64,000 nucleotides of DNA. Origin: Holothuria scabra. Its lineage: Eukaryota; Echinodermata; Holothuroidea; Aspidochirotida; Holothuriidae. The position numbers and the translations under genes were made by a program. Below, in pieces: positions 19,041 through 32,325 of this stretch. The stretch is from contig CM074195.1 in the NCBI GenBank assembly GCA_037179385.1, positions 31,886,222 through 31,950,221 of the forward strand, given 5' to 3'. The notes beneath the pieces were generated by a model. That model was not told the DNA's origin, did no database searches, and was given only the letters and a program-made list of their open reading frames with translations. The stretch's first letter is position 1; each line of letters begins with the position of its first letter.

Positions 19041-21150
19041 CTCAAAAGTGTATATAACTGTTGAAGTTAATATCCATGAGCGGTTAGGGTGAAAAGGTAA
19101 GAATAATTTGGCATGGGTAATGTAATAGGCATACGGTATATAATTTTTTTGGAACAGTTTATTAACTTCACTATGTAAATTCTTTAGTGAGGTAATTTTG
19201 AAAATGTATTTGTAAAGTACTGAAGCAAACTCATAGGAAGAAGGTCTAAGGTGCACAAAAAGGCACATCACATGGTAGTTACTGTACAGTATGTTGATTC
19301 TGGCATGAAATTGTGCCCTGTTATTACATTAAGTTCCAAGTATTAATACATGAAAAAGTAGGCAGAGCAAAATAGAAAATCTTAAAAGGCAAAATCTGTT
19401 TATCAGGCTGGCATACATGCTTCAATGCTCATGAGTATGCTGATTTTGCAGCCACAAGTAAATAGATTTTCATGAAACTGATGTGGAACATGTGAGTTTA
19501 AACAGTCTGTATAAGGGTCATTTAGGGACATAGTCTGAAAATATTAGAAGATGCTTCTATGCACACTAAGTAGATGACTGATGTGGAACTTCGTAAGTAT
19601 AAACTTTGAACAGATTTTACTCTGTGTGATGCACAAGAATCTTTTTTATAACATACCTACATTGCTTTTTCAATAACCTTTAAGAAAACCTGAAGAAAAC
19701 ATTAAATTTAGTGGCAAAAAGTGCTAATATTTGACAAACCTTGTGCCTACTGTCCTCATGAGGACATGTGCATGCAAGCATGCATTAATTGGAAGTGGAA
19801 ATTGATTAATTAGATATATCACAGTTAATTAGTTTTACAAAAAAGAACCGAATTTACACTGATCATTTGGTATCAAATACCCTTCAGCGCTCATGAACTG
19901 TCATTGCCTAATAGAGTGAATCAAATTGTGACTGACCCATTCTTTGCCATTTGGTCACAGTTATCTGGCCCAATTTTTCACAGTTGACTGCCAGTTATCC
20001 CCACAGTGTCCTGAAGGACTACCACATACAAACATACAGCTCAAATGACTTAAGCTTTTTACTGTATAAGTGGTGTTAATTGACTCTTATAAACCCTCTG
20101 AAGAAAGCTTATTTTTATCTCAGTACGTAACCATGACAGCCCATTGTTTGTATACTCCTATTTCCTGCCATTCCCTGCAGGCATTCAGTACTCTATTTGT
20201 GGTCAAAATGTCAGACCTCCTTGAAAGTCACACCTCTGCTAAATCCAGCATAAAATAACTGTCCACATTATATTGTCTCATCTGACCACAAATAAAAGTT
20301 GTTTGCCTAGCCATTGTCTGGAGATGGAGAAGTTCATGTACACTGATCAAGTTTCTAAACTGAAAGTCATCTTAGAAATACTGTAGATTGATACCCTTCA
20401 GAAATTAGTGTCCTTTACATAGAAGCTGGTGGAATTGAACAAATAGTGTGTTTGTATAAAGAATTTTGTTGAACACAACTTAAAACATTGGTGTCTGTCT
20501 AGATTGGTGTTTCTGCTTTACAGTTTCAATATGCTCTACAGTGATTATTTGTCACTTAGTTTCATTCTGGAATTTGTTTTAAATTTTTGATAGCATAAAA
20601 TGTATCAGCATACTACTTGCCTCATCTCTGCATATATCTGGATAACCGCACCAAAAAAGTAACCCATGTGTGAAGGATTATATACAGCAGTTATGTCAAA
20701 TATCATCATCGAGTGGGAATTCTTGTCTCACATTTCATTTTTATCCATGTCACTATCCTCCCCCCCCCCCAAAAAAAAAGTGTACCATTAAGCTTAATGC
20801 ATAGAACCATTGCTTCAAGATTACCCTTTATGACACTTTTCAAAAGTACTAAGATTTTATTTTGCATTGCTGCTGTCGTTTAAAAGTAGTTCAGGTAATA
20901 AGAGCAATCATAATGTTGTATACTGTGTATCATACAAGGAAAACTTGTACTGTATGTTATACCTACAGTATAAAGTAGACAAAAGGCTAATTAAAAGTCT
21001 TGTTAAATTATGGATTAATAGGGATATCAGCTTTTGTTAATTTGCAAAGGATACCATAGACAATGGGTGGGACATTTCCCCCATAAAGCAAAAATTGCCG
21101 TCAGTAATAGCCAAGGTTACACATCTCTGTTCAGATGTCTCTTTAGGCTT
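19041..21150. other. No gene recognised
   Basis: Two kilobases of AT-rich sequence with a C-run/A-run at about 20760. Open frames are short and unconvincing. Confidence 0.4.
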
Positions 21151-21520
21151 GGTCTCACATACCCCGCAACACCCAGTGTTACCTCGTGTTTACAATCAGA
21201 CAAAACCACAGGCTTACCCCGTGTTTTCATGTCTGTGTTCTCACGTACCCAGTGTTTTGTTGATTGGATAGTGTTACCATAGTAACGAGGCCAAATATTT
21301 CACCCACCGATTACAGCAAAATGTAAGAAAATACCTGTCATCAGTGCCATAAATACCTGTGACCTTGCTTGATTAAAACAAACACGATGTTTAAAACTGC
21401 TTGACCCTGAGATTTGAGGTGGATCGAAATTTAAACACCGACCTCGCGTTAACCCGCATTCCCACGTTACTCGAGCGTGAGGTAACACAGTGTTACCTCA
21501 AGCGCGGGGTATGTGAGAAC
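21151..21520. mobile_element. TIR element with CTCACATACCCCGC ends
   Basis: GGTCTCACATACCCCGC at the left is mirrored by GCGGGGTATGTGAGAAC at the right (one mismatch). Just inside the right end GAGGTAACAC-A-GTGTTACCTC is a perfect 21-bp palindrome, and CAGTGTTACCTCG recurs near the left end. A target duplication was not found. Confidence 0.7.
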
Positions 21521-21719
21521 ACAGTATTTGATCCAATGCTTGTAGGAGAGTGTGTCGATGAGGGCTTGTTTAAACACTAACCTCAATGCAGACTTTTCGA
21601 AACATAGAGGCATCGGAACATAGACACTTCAGAATGGAGAGCTGTCCCCATTGACCAAACTTTTGATAAAAATGGTTTCAAAATACCGCTTTATCAAGTA
21701 ATGAGTAATAATTTTCTGG

Positions 21720-22115
21720 CATACTGAAGCTGTGTGAGAAATTCCTCTTGTGTGTGGAGATCAAAGGTTTGAGGTGACAATTAGATCAAACTTTGTAGAC
21801 ATAATATTTTTAGGGGGATAACTTTGAGGGATCTCATACCATGGAGGTAGTACTTCCATACTCATACTGTACTAAGCTTAATTTTGAATTGCTCATGTTG
21901 ATGGACGTGTTGGTAAGGTGATCACTATTGTTTTTAAGGGGTCGGAAGGTCATTTTGGGTCACATGAGGTCAAAAAGTTTTGACCTTACTAGTATTATAT
22001 CTCAATTAAGTAGGATAATTGTATGGGATCTCATGCATGTCATGTTTGTTTCCATGTTTGCTATGATATATCATACGGCAAGGAATCACTAAGCCTGTTG
22101 GCTTTCTAGTTCTTA
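21720..22115. repeat. Diverged copy of the 18.4 kb AGGTCA repeat
   Basis: AGGGATCTCATAC, ATTTTGGGTCACATGAGGTCA and GGGATCTCATGCATG align with the 145-bp units; the end GGCAAGGAATCACTAAGCC resembles the hairpin head at 18.3 kb. A small hairpin insertion sits within it. Confidence 0.55.
21840..21860. mobile_element. Miniature hairpin insertion, copy 2
   Basis: A 21-bp hairpin, arms CATGGAGGTA and TACTTCCATA, lies between perfect direct repeats CTCATAC (21833-21839 and 21861-21867). Sister repeat units at 18.5-18.8 kb read on from GGGATCTCA without it. Confidence 0.5.
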
Positions 22116-22227
22116 TACAGTATGATGCAAATGATTTTTGACATGAACAACACATTGTTGTGAAAAGGAACAATAAATGAAATGAAGTACTGTACTGTAA
22201 TTCATGAATGACATTTTTACTCTACAG

Positions 22228-22678
22228 CAGTGGATCTCAAAGTGGTCCCTACCGCCCCCTGGGGAGCGTTGAAAGGTTTCAAGGGGGCGCTGAGGAGTTT
22301 GCAAGCAATAGGGGGGCATTGGCAATGACTAGGGGGTCCCTAGAGGTTCTCATACATTCATGCAATAAAGGAACCTAGGAGGTTGCAGAGTGGTTGACAC
22401 AGACTGTCTTCTCCGAAAGGTTTAGCAACTACTGACAAAAATTTATCCAATATAAAACTTATGTGGATCATTTTGGTGCTAGAAATTGAAAGTCAAAAGC
22501 TCAAAGTCAACAGTCATTTTCCAAGAGGCTGCAGAGTGCATAACATCATATCAACAGTTCTAGTGACTGTTTACATGAACTGGCCTTTAGACTTATACAA
22601 ATATGATGGCATGTTGGGTGGGAGGGGGGCGTTGGATCAGTCATGGATGCCTATTTTGAAAAAGTTTGAGAAACACTG
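22228..22678. mobile_element. hAT-type element with 8-bp TSD CTCTACAG
   Basis: The left end CAGTGGATCTCAAAGTGG pairs with the right end TTTGAGAAACACTG, typical hAT termini. CTCTACAG occurs exactly at 22220-22227 and 22679-22686. The 451-bp body contains GGGGGGCGTT near both ends and no transposase. Confidence 0.85.
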
Positions 22679-22890
22679 CTCTACAGTATGTGATAAAAGT
22701 TAACCCCCTATTCAAATATTATACCAGAATATGGGATAAAGTGTTGTTCCTATTAACAGAATTTGGTGGTAACAATAAATGGCCCACATCAAAACTATAT
22801 TCCATGATCCTTGGCAAATGCTACCTGGAAAAGGGTCTCCAATGACCTGACCCATTTCAGAGACATTTCTACCAACACTGCACCTGTAGT

Positions 22891-23176
22891 CATGGGCATC
22901 TGCAGAAAAAAGTCAGGGAAGGCAAAATTTCTAGAGGGGGGGGGGGCAAAACCTCCAAGTCACCATGAATTGACACAAAGCATGTGAAAATTTCAGCCCA
23001 AAATGCCTCCCAGAGCGCCGGAAATGGCATTTCTGAAGCCTATTTTTCGCATGAAAACTTGGAAAGCATGTTTTGTCCGGGTTTCTGCTTTGATTTTTAT
23101 ACGTTTTTTCAAATTTTTTATATTCCGGGGGGGGGGCAAGTGCCCCCCCCTTTGCCCATACCTGCAGATGCCCATG
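22891..23176. mobile_element. TIR element with 8-bp TSD CCTGTAGT
   Basis: CATGGGCATCTGCAG at 22891 is repeated perfectly inverted, ending at 23176. CCTGTAGT flanks both sides (22883-22890, 23177-23184). Runs of G and C lie near the ends. The interior (ATGGCATTTCTGAAGCC) resembles the ~180-bp units at 34.0-34.6 and 56.3-56.8 kb. The open frames across it are by-products of the repeat. Confidence 0.85.
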
Positions 23177-25106
23177 CCTGTAGTACAATATGGCCTCCCT
23201 CATTGTTTTGGGCAAATGTTTTAGTATACAGCAGCTACAGAACTAGCAGTTTAGAGTCCTGCATAACACAGTAACCTTGGACAGTTTTTCCTTAACAGCC
23301 AATGATGAAACAGGACAGTCTACTATACTAATTCAAGTTGGGGTGAATGCATTTACCATTAAAAGCATGACCAGACCACCAAACTTTTAAATAGAAGGAC
23401 TGGAAAACATGGCTATTTCCTGGGAAGGGAGTAGAATTTCTCACAATCCTCCCAATATTTTCATCTATAGATAGAGGGAACTTTCCCAATTGCAAAAATT
23501 TCCATCCAGATGTGCTCAATTTTTTTGAGAAAGAAGCTGCATGTTTCCCAACTTTTTCCACCCATGGTTAGTGGTCAGCAAAATTATATTAAAATGAATG
23601 CAAAAAAGTATTGTGTTGGAATTCTTCTTCAGTTTGTGTTCATACAGAACACAAATGAATACAGTAAGTCAGTAACGTGGAATTTTTCAGCCCAATTTCC
23701 AACCCATTGGTTCAAGTAGAGCTGGCCACAGCATTTTTTTCCAGGACACAAATGAAACATTCAGATATTAATACACTGTCTTGCAGCTGGAAACATGCCT
23801 CCTGCAAATTTAACAGGCTCCATGATTTAACTCAGGACTGTTTTATTGCTCAATGCAAGAAGGAACCCTATATATATCTTTCCCTTTTATATTGTGTAAG
23901 GCAAGCATACATGACCTTTCTGGAGTTTTGATCTACTTCTAAGTTCTTCAGCAGCCTTCCATACTTGTAAACAGGAAGTTAACTATGTAATTATTACTAG
24001 ATTCCATAGAAGATGCTACTGATCATCCAAAACCCAATTGACAGAGGACTTGAGGCAAACAGCATTTACATTCAATGATTGCACTTTGATGTACAGTACT
24101 GTATAAAGCTACTGTACAGTACTCTTCCTGCATATTGCACACAGCAGTATCCTCATAACAGTGAAAAATATGATCTCTATCAGAATCAAAGCCTTCTCTA
24201 GCCAAAAAAGGTTAATTCTTGGGGTTTACCATTTCATAGGGGGGGGGAAGTACTTTCAAATGGAATAATAATTGCATGGTCTGATGGAACTTCACATACT
24301 TTGGCAGGTTTATGTAAATATCATCAGCAACTGGCCATTTCTAACAACTTCCATAAAACAGATTTTAATAAGTTAAATCTTTAAGTCTTCCTGTTTAATG
24401 TGACATAAAACACCCTTCACTGGGATAGAAATTGAACAAGTTGTAACAAAATTCAAAGATAGGCTCCTTAATAACCTTTAGTGAAGGTTTTGTGTTCTAA
24501 TTCATACATGTACAACACCAGTTTTGACTAATAAAATATTGTTACCTTATTTAGGCACTGATGGAGATGAAATTTTGGGAATTCTCAAATTAACTTTTTG
24601 GAATGATTATAAAGTCCACATGACAGTTCAATATATTTTGCTCTAAAATAATACAATGATGCCATCTGCATAAAGCTTTTCATGCTTTCCACCTGTTCAC
24701 TTTCATATTATACAGCTCAGGAGATTGTCTAATAAACCTAACTTGTGACTCTACAGGTATAATGATTCTCAGTTTGAGCCTACTGCATGTTGTACTGTAG
24801 GGGGAAGAAACTAACAGGTCCAGAAACAACGATGTTAGGCATACACTACAGTACTTAGTCAATGGTTGATCTTGCCCAGTCAGTGTTTGTTTCCATATTG
24901 GTATCTCGGGTGAAGCTGCACTTCCAGTTTGATATCATTTTTGTAATGTTGGTGAAACCTCTTCATTGTTATCAATGTATTAATAATGGTAGCAAGTGAG
25001 ACAGTCAAAGTTCCTTGTTTTAGGGCTGTAAATTACAATGAATGCTATGCAGCACTGACTATACAGTAGGAACATATCTTATCTAGAACTTACCACACCA
25101 CAAACT
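23177..25106. other. No gene recognised; one SINE fragment
   Basis: 23688-23745 contains CCCAATTTCCAACCCATTGG and ATTTTTTTCCAGGACAC, a minus-strand SINE 3' piece. A G-run lies at 24239. Nothing else identified. Confidence 0.45.
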
Positions 25107-25276
25107 GATCCCAGGTCAAGTCATACCAAAGACTCTAAGGATAATATCTTCTGCCATTGTGCCTGATGCTCCGCATAAGCAATGGAGTAGGGAAAACAAG
25201 CCAGTCAGCCACAACTGGGAAAATGGCTGTGGCTACAGTAGCTCAACTTGAACCAACAGGTTGGAAACTGGGCCTT
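25107..25276 (+). mobile_element. 5'-truncated SINE
   Basis: Starts inside the tRNA-like head at CCAGGTCAAGTCATAC and runs through AAACAAGCCAGTCAGCC to GGAAACTGGGCC. Same body as the SINEs at 17.5 and 39.7 kb. Confidence 0.6.
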
Positions 25277-26524
25277 AATATTTCATCTAACACATACTGA
25301 CATACAGTTAATGCAATTATATCATCATTACACATCATTCATCAACTCCTCACACTACCCCTACCATGGCCCCAGCCATGCTCCTACTTTATCCTCACTT
25401 TCCATGCCTGCAGTACTGTAAATGTTTCCCTTACAAATAGTAAAAATATGATTTATTTCAAATCCCATCCAAATGTGCATACTATCCAGCAAAAGTGATT
25501 TCTGGCAGAATCTGTAAATTATATCAAGCACTTAGATCCTACAGTGTGTATGACTACAGGAATCATTATTTTAGAAACCTGGCCAGGCCAAATAGGCTAA
25601 CACTACAAGAACAAGAACCCTTAGATTTGTCTGCACAGTACAACAGTACATACTGTAACGCTGGCTTGGGCATGTGCACAAATACTCTGGTACGTCCCTA
25701 AAAAGACCTCAATTTGGGAATATCTTGGAACAAAAAGGTCATTCAGGTCACTAAAAACTATGTTTTCTTACCCATATCAAGTGCAAAGGTCTTGACCTCT
25801 GTTTGAACTGCTGAATACGACATACTTTCCCCCTATGGTACAGTTCTGCCATATGAACAAAAGAAATAACCCAAACAACAACTGGTTAATTCCCCTTTTC
25901 AAAAAGCTTAACAATTGAATAAAGGATAGCTCAATTACATCCTGATGCCAGAGCCAATGAATGCACATGAACAGTAAACAGAACACTAAAACTACAGTGG
26001 CTTTGTACACTCATTGAATTGTGGTCTTTGAAAGAAATATTATGAATGCATAACTTGTTCAAGCTGTACAAAGGCCAATCCAATCAGTGTTGGTGCCATA
26101 CTGTAGTAGGAAACAAAATATGTTTGAGAATCACTCCCTTCCATATTTTTTTTTTTTTTTTTGTGGGGGGGGGGGGGGGATTAACGTTAATCACAGTTCA
26201 GAGCGAATTGTTTTGTGATGCAATGAAAGTCTTTCATACAGTTTTAAGTTATAATTATAAATTCAGAGCATTTCATGTAAAATGTAAGTGACCATTTACA
26301 CTGAGGAAGTGCTTTGAACATTTAGCAAAATAACTTAACGTTTAACCTCAAAAATTTGGGATTGTTTAGCGATTAATTGCAATTACCTTATCACAAAAAA
26401 CATTATTTCAGTATGTAGTGATTGATACCGGATGTAACACAGAAATGGTTGTTATCTTGCATGGTAAAATCAAATCAATCTGAAACTTTGAAGGCTCAAA
26501 TATGTCCAGAACATTCCATTTAAC
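25277..26524. other. No gene recognised; left flank of the Helentron pair
   Basis: T-run and G-run at 26147-26178. GTTTAGCGATTAAT at about 26365 recurs in the right flank of the Helentrons at about 38828, so the pair may have inserted into another repeat. Confidence 0.4.
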
Positions 26525-27789
26525 AACAAGACGAACGTCTAGACGAGTTGCGGTGCCGGCAAACCAAGTCGTCTTATACTTTTTAGGTGACTTGACGACT
26601 GTTAGCTACTAATAGCTTTTGGACTTTGGACATGGACTCCACTACTGTAACAAAGAAGTATATTTGCCTTTTTAAACAGGATATTCAACGAGGTTTCCTT
26701 TCATGGACTACTTCATCATCTGTACTATTCGCGCCAACCTATCGTGCGCTCTGCTCAGAATGATGATCCTTCTCTCAGAGAGGTTGAATCCCACTCAATA
26801 CCACAGAATGCACTTTAAAAACACTATGGTCAACTATGCACCGACTCAAACGTATGGTCAAAAAGTGACCAATTAATGGTTAGATTCAACCATAAATTAG
26901 TAAATTTTGACCAAAGTTGGAGGTCAATGGTTTGACCATTGTTTAGGTCGGTGCATAGTTAATTAAATCAATGGTCAATTTGAGGCAAAGAGATGAAATG
27001 AACGAACGATTTGGCTAAAATTTAAAATTACGAAATGTCTGGTACCTGTTCAAAATGTTATCCTGTAAGCCAACAACCTAAATCCTGTACAAATATGGGT
27101 CGATTTTCCTTAAACTTGGTAGTATGATATCTGATGTGGAACAATTGTATTTTAATAAAGAACCGGAAGTGAAGGTCAAAGGTTAAATTTAGTGAAATCA
27201 CCCTTTCTACTATATTTGCAAAACGAAACATCCTCCTGACATGAAAATATACACATATAATGATTGCATCTAGACCAATCAAATTATGTGGTTGTCATTG
27301 CAACAAAGGTCAAAGGTCTCGTGGTAAAGTGATACAAACTTTGTTCGTAAAACAACCTTTTCGTTTTTTAAACTCCTCCTAGTGGGCTGGACATATTCTT
27401 TTCAAAATTAGTAGATGGGTATACCCCAGAATGACTCCTCTTCAGGCCAGCGATCACTCAACATATACTGCATGCCCTTCCCCCTTCAGACAAATCCTGC
27501 GTACACCAATGATGATGCTTTGCTTCGTTATTTTCACCATAAATTGGCTGGGTGGGTTTTAAGAAGTACTAAACTGCAACCCTTTTGCAAAAATTGTGCC
27601 ATTCCATGAATTGAAAATGCTAGGAACATGCTTTAATCTATACGAATGTCTCTCAAAAACCGCAAGTAAAAAGTCAAAATTTTCTGAAGATAAGAAGCTT
27701 GTCACAGCCTACCTGGATTCATTCCGAAATTCAAAGTGCAGTACAATTACAGAATATACTCTCCACCTGCATGGATCTACCAGTCTATC

Positions 27790-28680
27790 TTGGGCGGTTC
27801 ATTGAGGGGGCTCCAGCCCACCTTAGCTTACACCCCCTCCTCCAGCGTAGCAACGCCACTGTGGCCATGTCTTGAAATCGTAAAAAATGGCTCCGTAATA
27901 TACCGCTAGTCAAATTGGTTATTATTGTCAGCCAGCATGAATATAATTTTTTGCCAAAGTTACCAGTCGTTGGGGAGCTGGGCGATTCATTGAGAGGGGA
28001 GGCTCTAGCCTACCTAAGCCTACATCCCCTCCTCCCCCGTAACAACGTTACAGCGGCCATGTCTTGAAATCGTGTAAAATAGCTCCGTAATATACCGATT
28101 CCAGAGCATCATCAAGTGAAAACATTGGCGACTGTTAGCTACTAATAGAGCGATTCATCGAGGGGGGGGGGGCTCAGCCCACCTAAGCCTACACCCCCTT
28201 CTCCAACGTAGCAAAGCCACTGGGGCCATGTCTTGAAATCGTGTAAAATAGCTCCGTAATATACCAGTTCAAATTGGTATTTATTACCGGCTAGCATGGA
28301 TATAATTTTTTGCCAAAGTTGCCAGGCGGTGGGGACCTGGGCGATTCATTGAGGGGGGGGGGGTGGGGACATTAGCCCACCTAAGCCTACACCCCTCTTC
28401 CTCCGTAGCAACGCCAGTGAGGCCATGTCTTAAAATCGTGTGAAATAGCTCCGTAATATACCGCTTCAAATTGGTTATTTTTATCGGCCAGCATGAATAT
28501 AATTTTTTGCCAAAGTTACCAGGCGTTGGGGAGCTGGGCGATTCATTGAGGAGATGGAGGCTCCAGCCTACCTAAGTCTTCACCCCCTCCTCCCCCGTAA
28601 CAACGTTACAGCGGCCATGTCTTGAAATCGTGTAAAATAACTCCGTAATATACCGATTTCAGAGCATCATTAATTGAAAA
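27790..28680. repeat. Five-unit tandem array inside Helentron copy 1
   Basis: Units start GCGATTCATTGAGG at 27794, 27982, 28150, 28341 and 28538 (spacing 168-197). Each contains GGCCATGTCTTGAAATCGTG and AGCTCCGTAATATACC. One unit includes GACTGTTAGCTACTAATAG, which also occurs near the element's left end. No equivalent exists in copy 2. Confidence 0.85.
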
Positions 28681-28900
28681 ACTTTTTCCACCATAACCTA
28701 TTAAAAGTTTATGCATTTCATCTTGCCATGCTAGCCCCTTGGCTACGGTATAATACCTGCATAATCCTAACAATCCCCTGCCCCCTTCCAGTTTTCTTAA
28801 AGATGATTGGTAATGGTTTAATAGTTATAAATTACACTTATCAATACACAACATTTAAAATACCCATAACCTAGTAACAAGTACTCACTTCTAAGACTAC

Positions 28901-29192
28901 TTAAAGGCCCAGTTCTCTCTTCCCCAAACAGTACTAATTCTGCTAACCTTACTTAGGCCCCTCCCACAATTGTCTAAAATTCATCCTCATCCCGATACAA
29001 TCTCAGTTTATTGCTTAAACTAGGGTATAGAAAAACTAATCAAAACACTCTCTGTACTATTCATGCTGTGTAATATAAGGTTCGGTACTCTGCATTGTTT
29101 GAACTGGCTGTCAATCAAAGAGCTGCACCAATTGAGAATTTCGGTACCCCCGTACCCAAATGGTAGTTTGAGGTGAAAGGTTTGACCCTTCA
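28901..29192. mobile_element. TTAA MITE (family 1) inside Helentron copy 1
   Basis: Left TTAAAGGCCCAGTTCTCTC; right end reads, inverted, TTGAAGGGTCAAACCTTTC. Contains GGTACCCCCGTACC and TTTGATTGACAGCC, like the 62 kb copy, in opposite orientation. Only ~30 bp of one end of it is seen in Helentron copy 2 (about 35433-35465). Confidence 0.7.
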
Positions 29193-30599
29193 ATACGGGA
29201 AGTTGCAACTTTCTGCTTACTATAAGTTGACCCTTATCAGCTAATGTTATGTGATGTAGTCACTATATTTAGACCGTGCACAGAGGGTCAAACTGTTGGT
29301 TTACGGACGAAGATTTGAACATTACAAGACATTTCGTAAATGTAAATTTCTAGCTAAGTGGCTCGTTCATTTCATCTCTTTGCCCTTTTCGGAAATGGAA
29401 AGGTAGCAAGGCATTTATGAGCTAATTATCCTCTAGTTTGTTATAATTACGTCAGGGAGTTGTGGTGTTATCAGGAAAACGTTTAACTTATTCTTCATAA
29501 AGTCCATTTTTCTCTTTAAAGTGATTTGTTCAACTATTGCAGATAGGTTGTTGGATTGATGAAATTCGTCTTCTACGGAACCTTTTACTCGACAGTATAA
29601 TCGTATTCATAGAACTGTCTTACTTATTGCCTTTTATATATTTTAGGTAATCGTTTCATCAATTGCGAGTCATGGCCATACATAAACTTACTATAATGAC
29701 AATATTTTCTTCCGTAGTAAAAGGACATCGTCAAAGAAGCGACAAAAAGTCCTTGCTATAGAATGTAATAAGAAAGGTGTCTGATTAATAATGTGATGAC
29801 AGACGAATCACAGCTAATAGCTTTAAATTATAAACATCGACATTTTGGTATTCACGTTTCATTTTAGGACGTAAAAATGATGCAATATATCTTTATGATT
29901 GATAACTGGATGGTTCGACACTCTGATTTGTGTAAGACAATATCGTTCAAGTTTTATTAAATACTGAACTTAGAAATAATTGGAGAAGGGATACTAGTGA
30001 CGTATATGAACGGGACTAATACCAGGTGTCTGCTACTAATGGCAGCTCCCTGCTGTGAGCTTTTTTGAATATGGTTCTTCTGTCAATGCAACCATGGAAC
30101 GGCCCCCATGGTTTTTCACGGACACGGATGAGTGATATGTATGACTTTGCAGTAAAGACAAAAGGTAGCACACCACTAATTCAAGGGGAATCCCAGCGAA
30201 GGAGGTTACCCTACGAATTTAACACCCTAGAAAAACTTTGGGGGCAGATTAGACCGTGTTAGTGAAGAGATGTGTTCAATTTGTGATCTCTATGTGGTAG
30301 GAAAGTAGTTGAAGTAATCATCCTGCAAAAATAAAGAAGATTGAACGTATTTCAGGCATTTTTTGCAATATATCCTTCCGCAATGCAAAACGGCATTTTG
30401 AATGAGTCAAAAAAAACAGGAACCACTACTCTATTATACAGGCCCTTCTAGCGCGAACTCAACATTGTGTAAGCAAGTAATGGTGGTGTTAGTAAAAGAG
30501 GGACAGCAGACCCACTTACCAGAAGTTGTTCATCCTTTTCAAAACGGGTCTTTATTTCCTTTCCTAAGTCATTATTGTGTATCTTGATATCCTCATTTT

Positions 30600-32325
30600 C
30601 TATCAGCCAGCGAGCAGCAAGAGCAACACTTCTAGGCCTAAAGTTCAGACAAAACAGCCGTTTTATAACTTAATTTCCTCTTAAATTTGACCGGAATTAC
30701 TTGGCTGTCTTCAAGTCTTATAGGTAAAGTTTTAATTGTTGTTACCACATCAGACGGGACGAGTTAGCAACATTTCCCTTAATACTAAACTGCCCTCTTC
30801 GAGGAAGCTCACGTAACTGCATGAAAGGTGTTCGTAAAGCGACCAACCTTTCTTCAAGACGATGTAATTTCAATTCTTCTGGTATTTCATACATTTTCAT
30901 ATTATTATCTCGACTTAATAACGGAACTCTACCTTCTTTTATACCGGTATATTTTAAACAGATTTTACAGACCCGTCCTTTATTTATACCTTCTTCCTTC
31001 TTAAAAATACTAGTATTTCCACTAAATCTAACTAAATTCACCCACAGTGCACATTCTTTATACCATAACTGCTCACAATAAAAGCAAACATATGTAGGCC
31101 CCTCCAAAATTTTATTTCAAAAGCGATGTTGCAATTCTCTAATTGGACTCTCCTCTTCTTTTCTAAAATGACGCTTACGTATTTATTCTCTGAGCATCAT
31201 TTTACTACTATCACTTGCAATACCCACACTACGTTTTATCACAAAACCTTTATTTTCCCAACATTTATACCTATCTTCAGTCACTCCCATAGACCCTTGC
31301 ACTAATATATGATACTCCCCTCATTTAAACAAACATCTGCTCTCTTCACATAACTTTGCATTGACATTCGATTACGCTCCTCTTCAAATAAAATGTCTCC
31401 TCTCTTCAGTAGGCCTATATGTTACATTCAACACCGGAAAATTCTTCACCATGTTCATTAACACAAAACACAACCCCTCTTCAACCAAATCTCTATAACG
31501 CTGATCTCATGTACAGACTTATTATCTTCTATTTCCAACACTCATAATTTACTCCACCTGTATTGACTAAATAAATGGCACCTTTTTCCCGATTAACTGC
31601 GCTACTTAAAATACCACTTTGAGGATAACGCATCCATTTCCATGTACCATTTTATTCGCTAAAAGTATATATATAAGTTTCCAAATGTCTTGCAGCTGCA
31701 AAAATTTCAGCCTCTGTAGATCATACACCATCTCTATCCATTCCAGTAGAAGTAACATATTCTTCCTTAGTCATTAATGGTACCGGCAAATCACTCCTAC
31801 ACAATGAACTTACAATGACTTGTCTTAAAAATGATTATCTTCTACCCCTGTAACCAATGATGCCAGACACCGAAAAAACAAAACAATTACCATCCCCTCG
31901 TACTTTTCTCACACGAATCGGCCTACTCTCAACTGAAACACATTTTCCTATTTCATTGGACGACAAATCAACTCCCCAGTTTTCACAAAAACCATGTTTG
32001 AATCTATCAACACAAGCTTCCTAAACAGCTAAACGTTTTTTTCTCTCCAACAGCTATCAACAACGAAAAAATAAAATGTGCATGTAGATCTTTCGGAACA
32101 TATAAATAATACATCACGATCGTCATGTTACCTACTTTCCCCATCATCACACCTCTGACTCTTTTCATATCCACTAGAGCCTTTTTTTTTTTGTTACCAA
32201 CTCTGACATCATCATTTTCTCCCCTTCATAACTTTTATCTCGAAATTCACCCCCATACTTTCTTTTTCTTTGTTGCCAACCTTTCCTTTCTACAAAAAAA
32301 TCTTTGAACAGCCCTTCTTGGGCAT
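30600..32325 (-). pseudogene. Helentron ORF remnant: OTU protease + Helitron N-terminal region (copy 1)
   Basis: The likely original start is the ATG at 32325-32323 (MPKKGCSK). An OTU cysteine-protease motif GDGNCF lies at 31880-31897. The matching His box is damaged: the segment equivalent to GGVHYDVV reads GGVNYE with a small deletion at about 31545-31555, so the catalytic His is Asn. A Helitron N-terminal domain (annotated as DUF6570, as I recall) follows at 31107-30742: CFYCEQLWYKE, CKICLKY, EIPEELKLHRLEERLVALR and LRELPRRGQFSIKGN. The frame is broken by several stops and shifts. The KFKRKLSYKTAV segment persists near 30660. There are no HUH or helicase motifs after it. Confidence 0.7.

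Noticed and set aside
22931..23274. Several overlapping 60-96 residue frames on both strands
   Set aside because: They are produced by a TIR element with G and C runs, bounded by an 8-bp target duplication.
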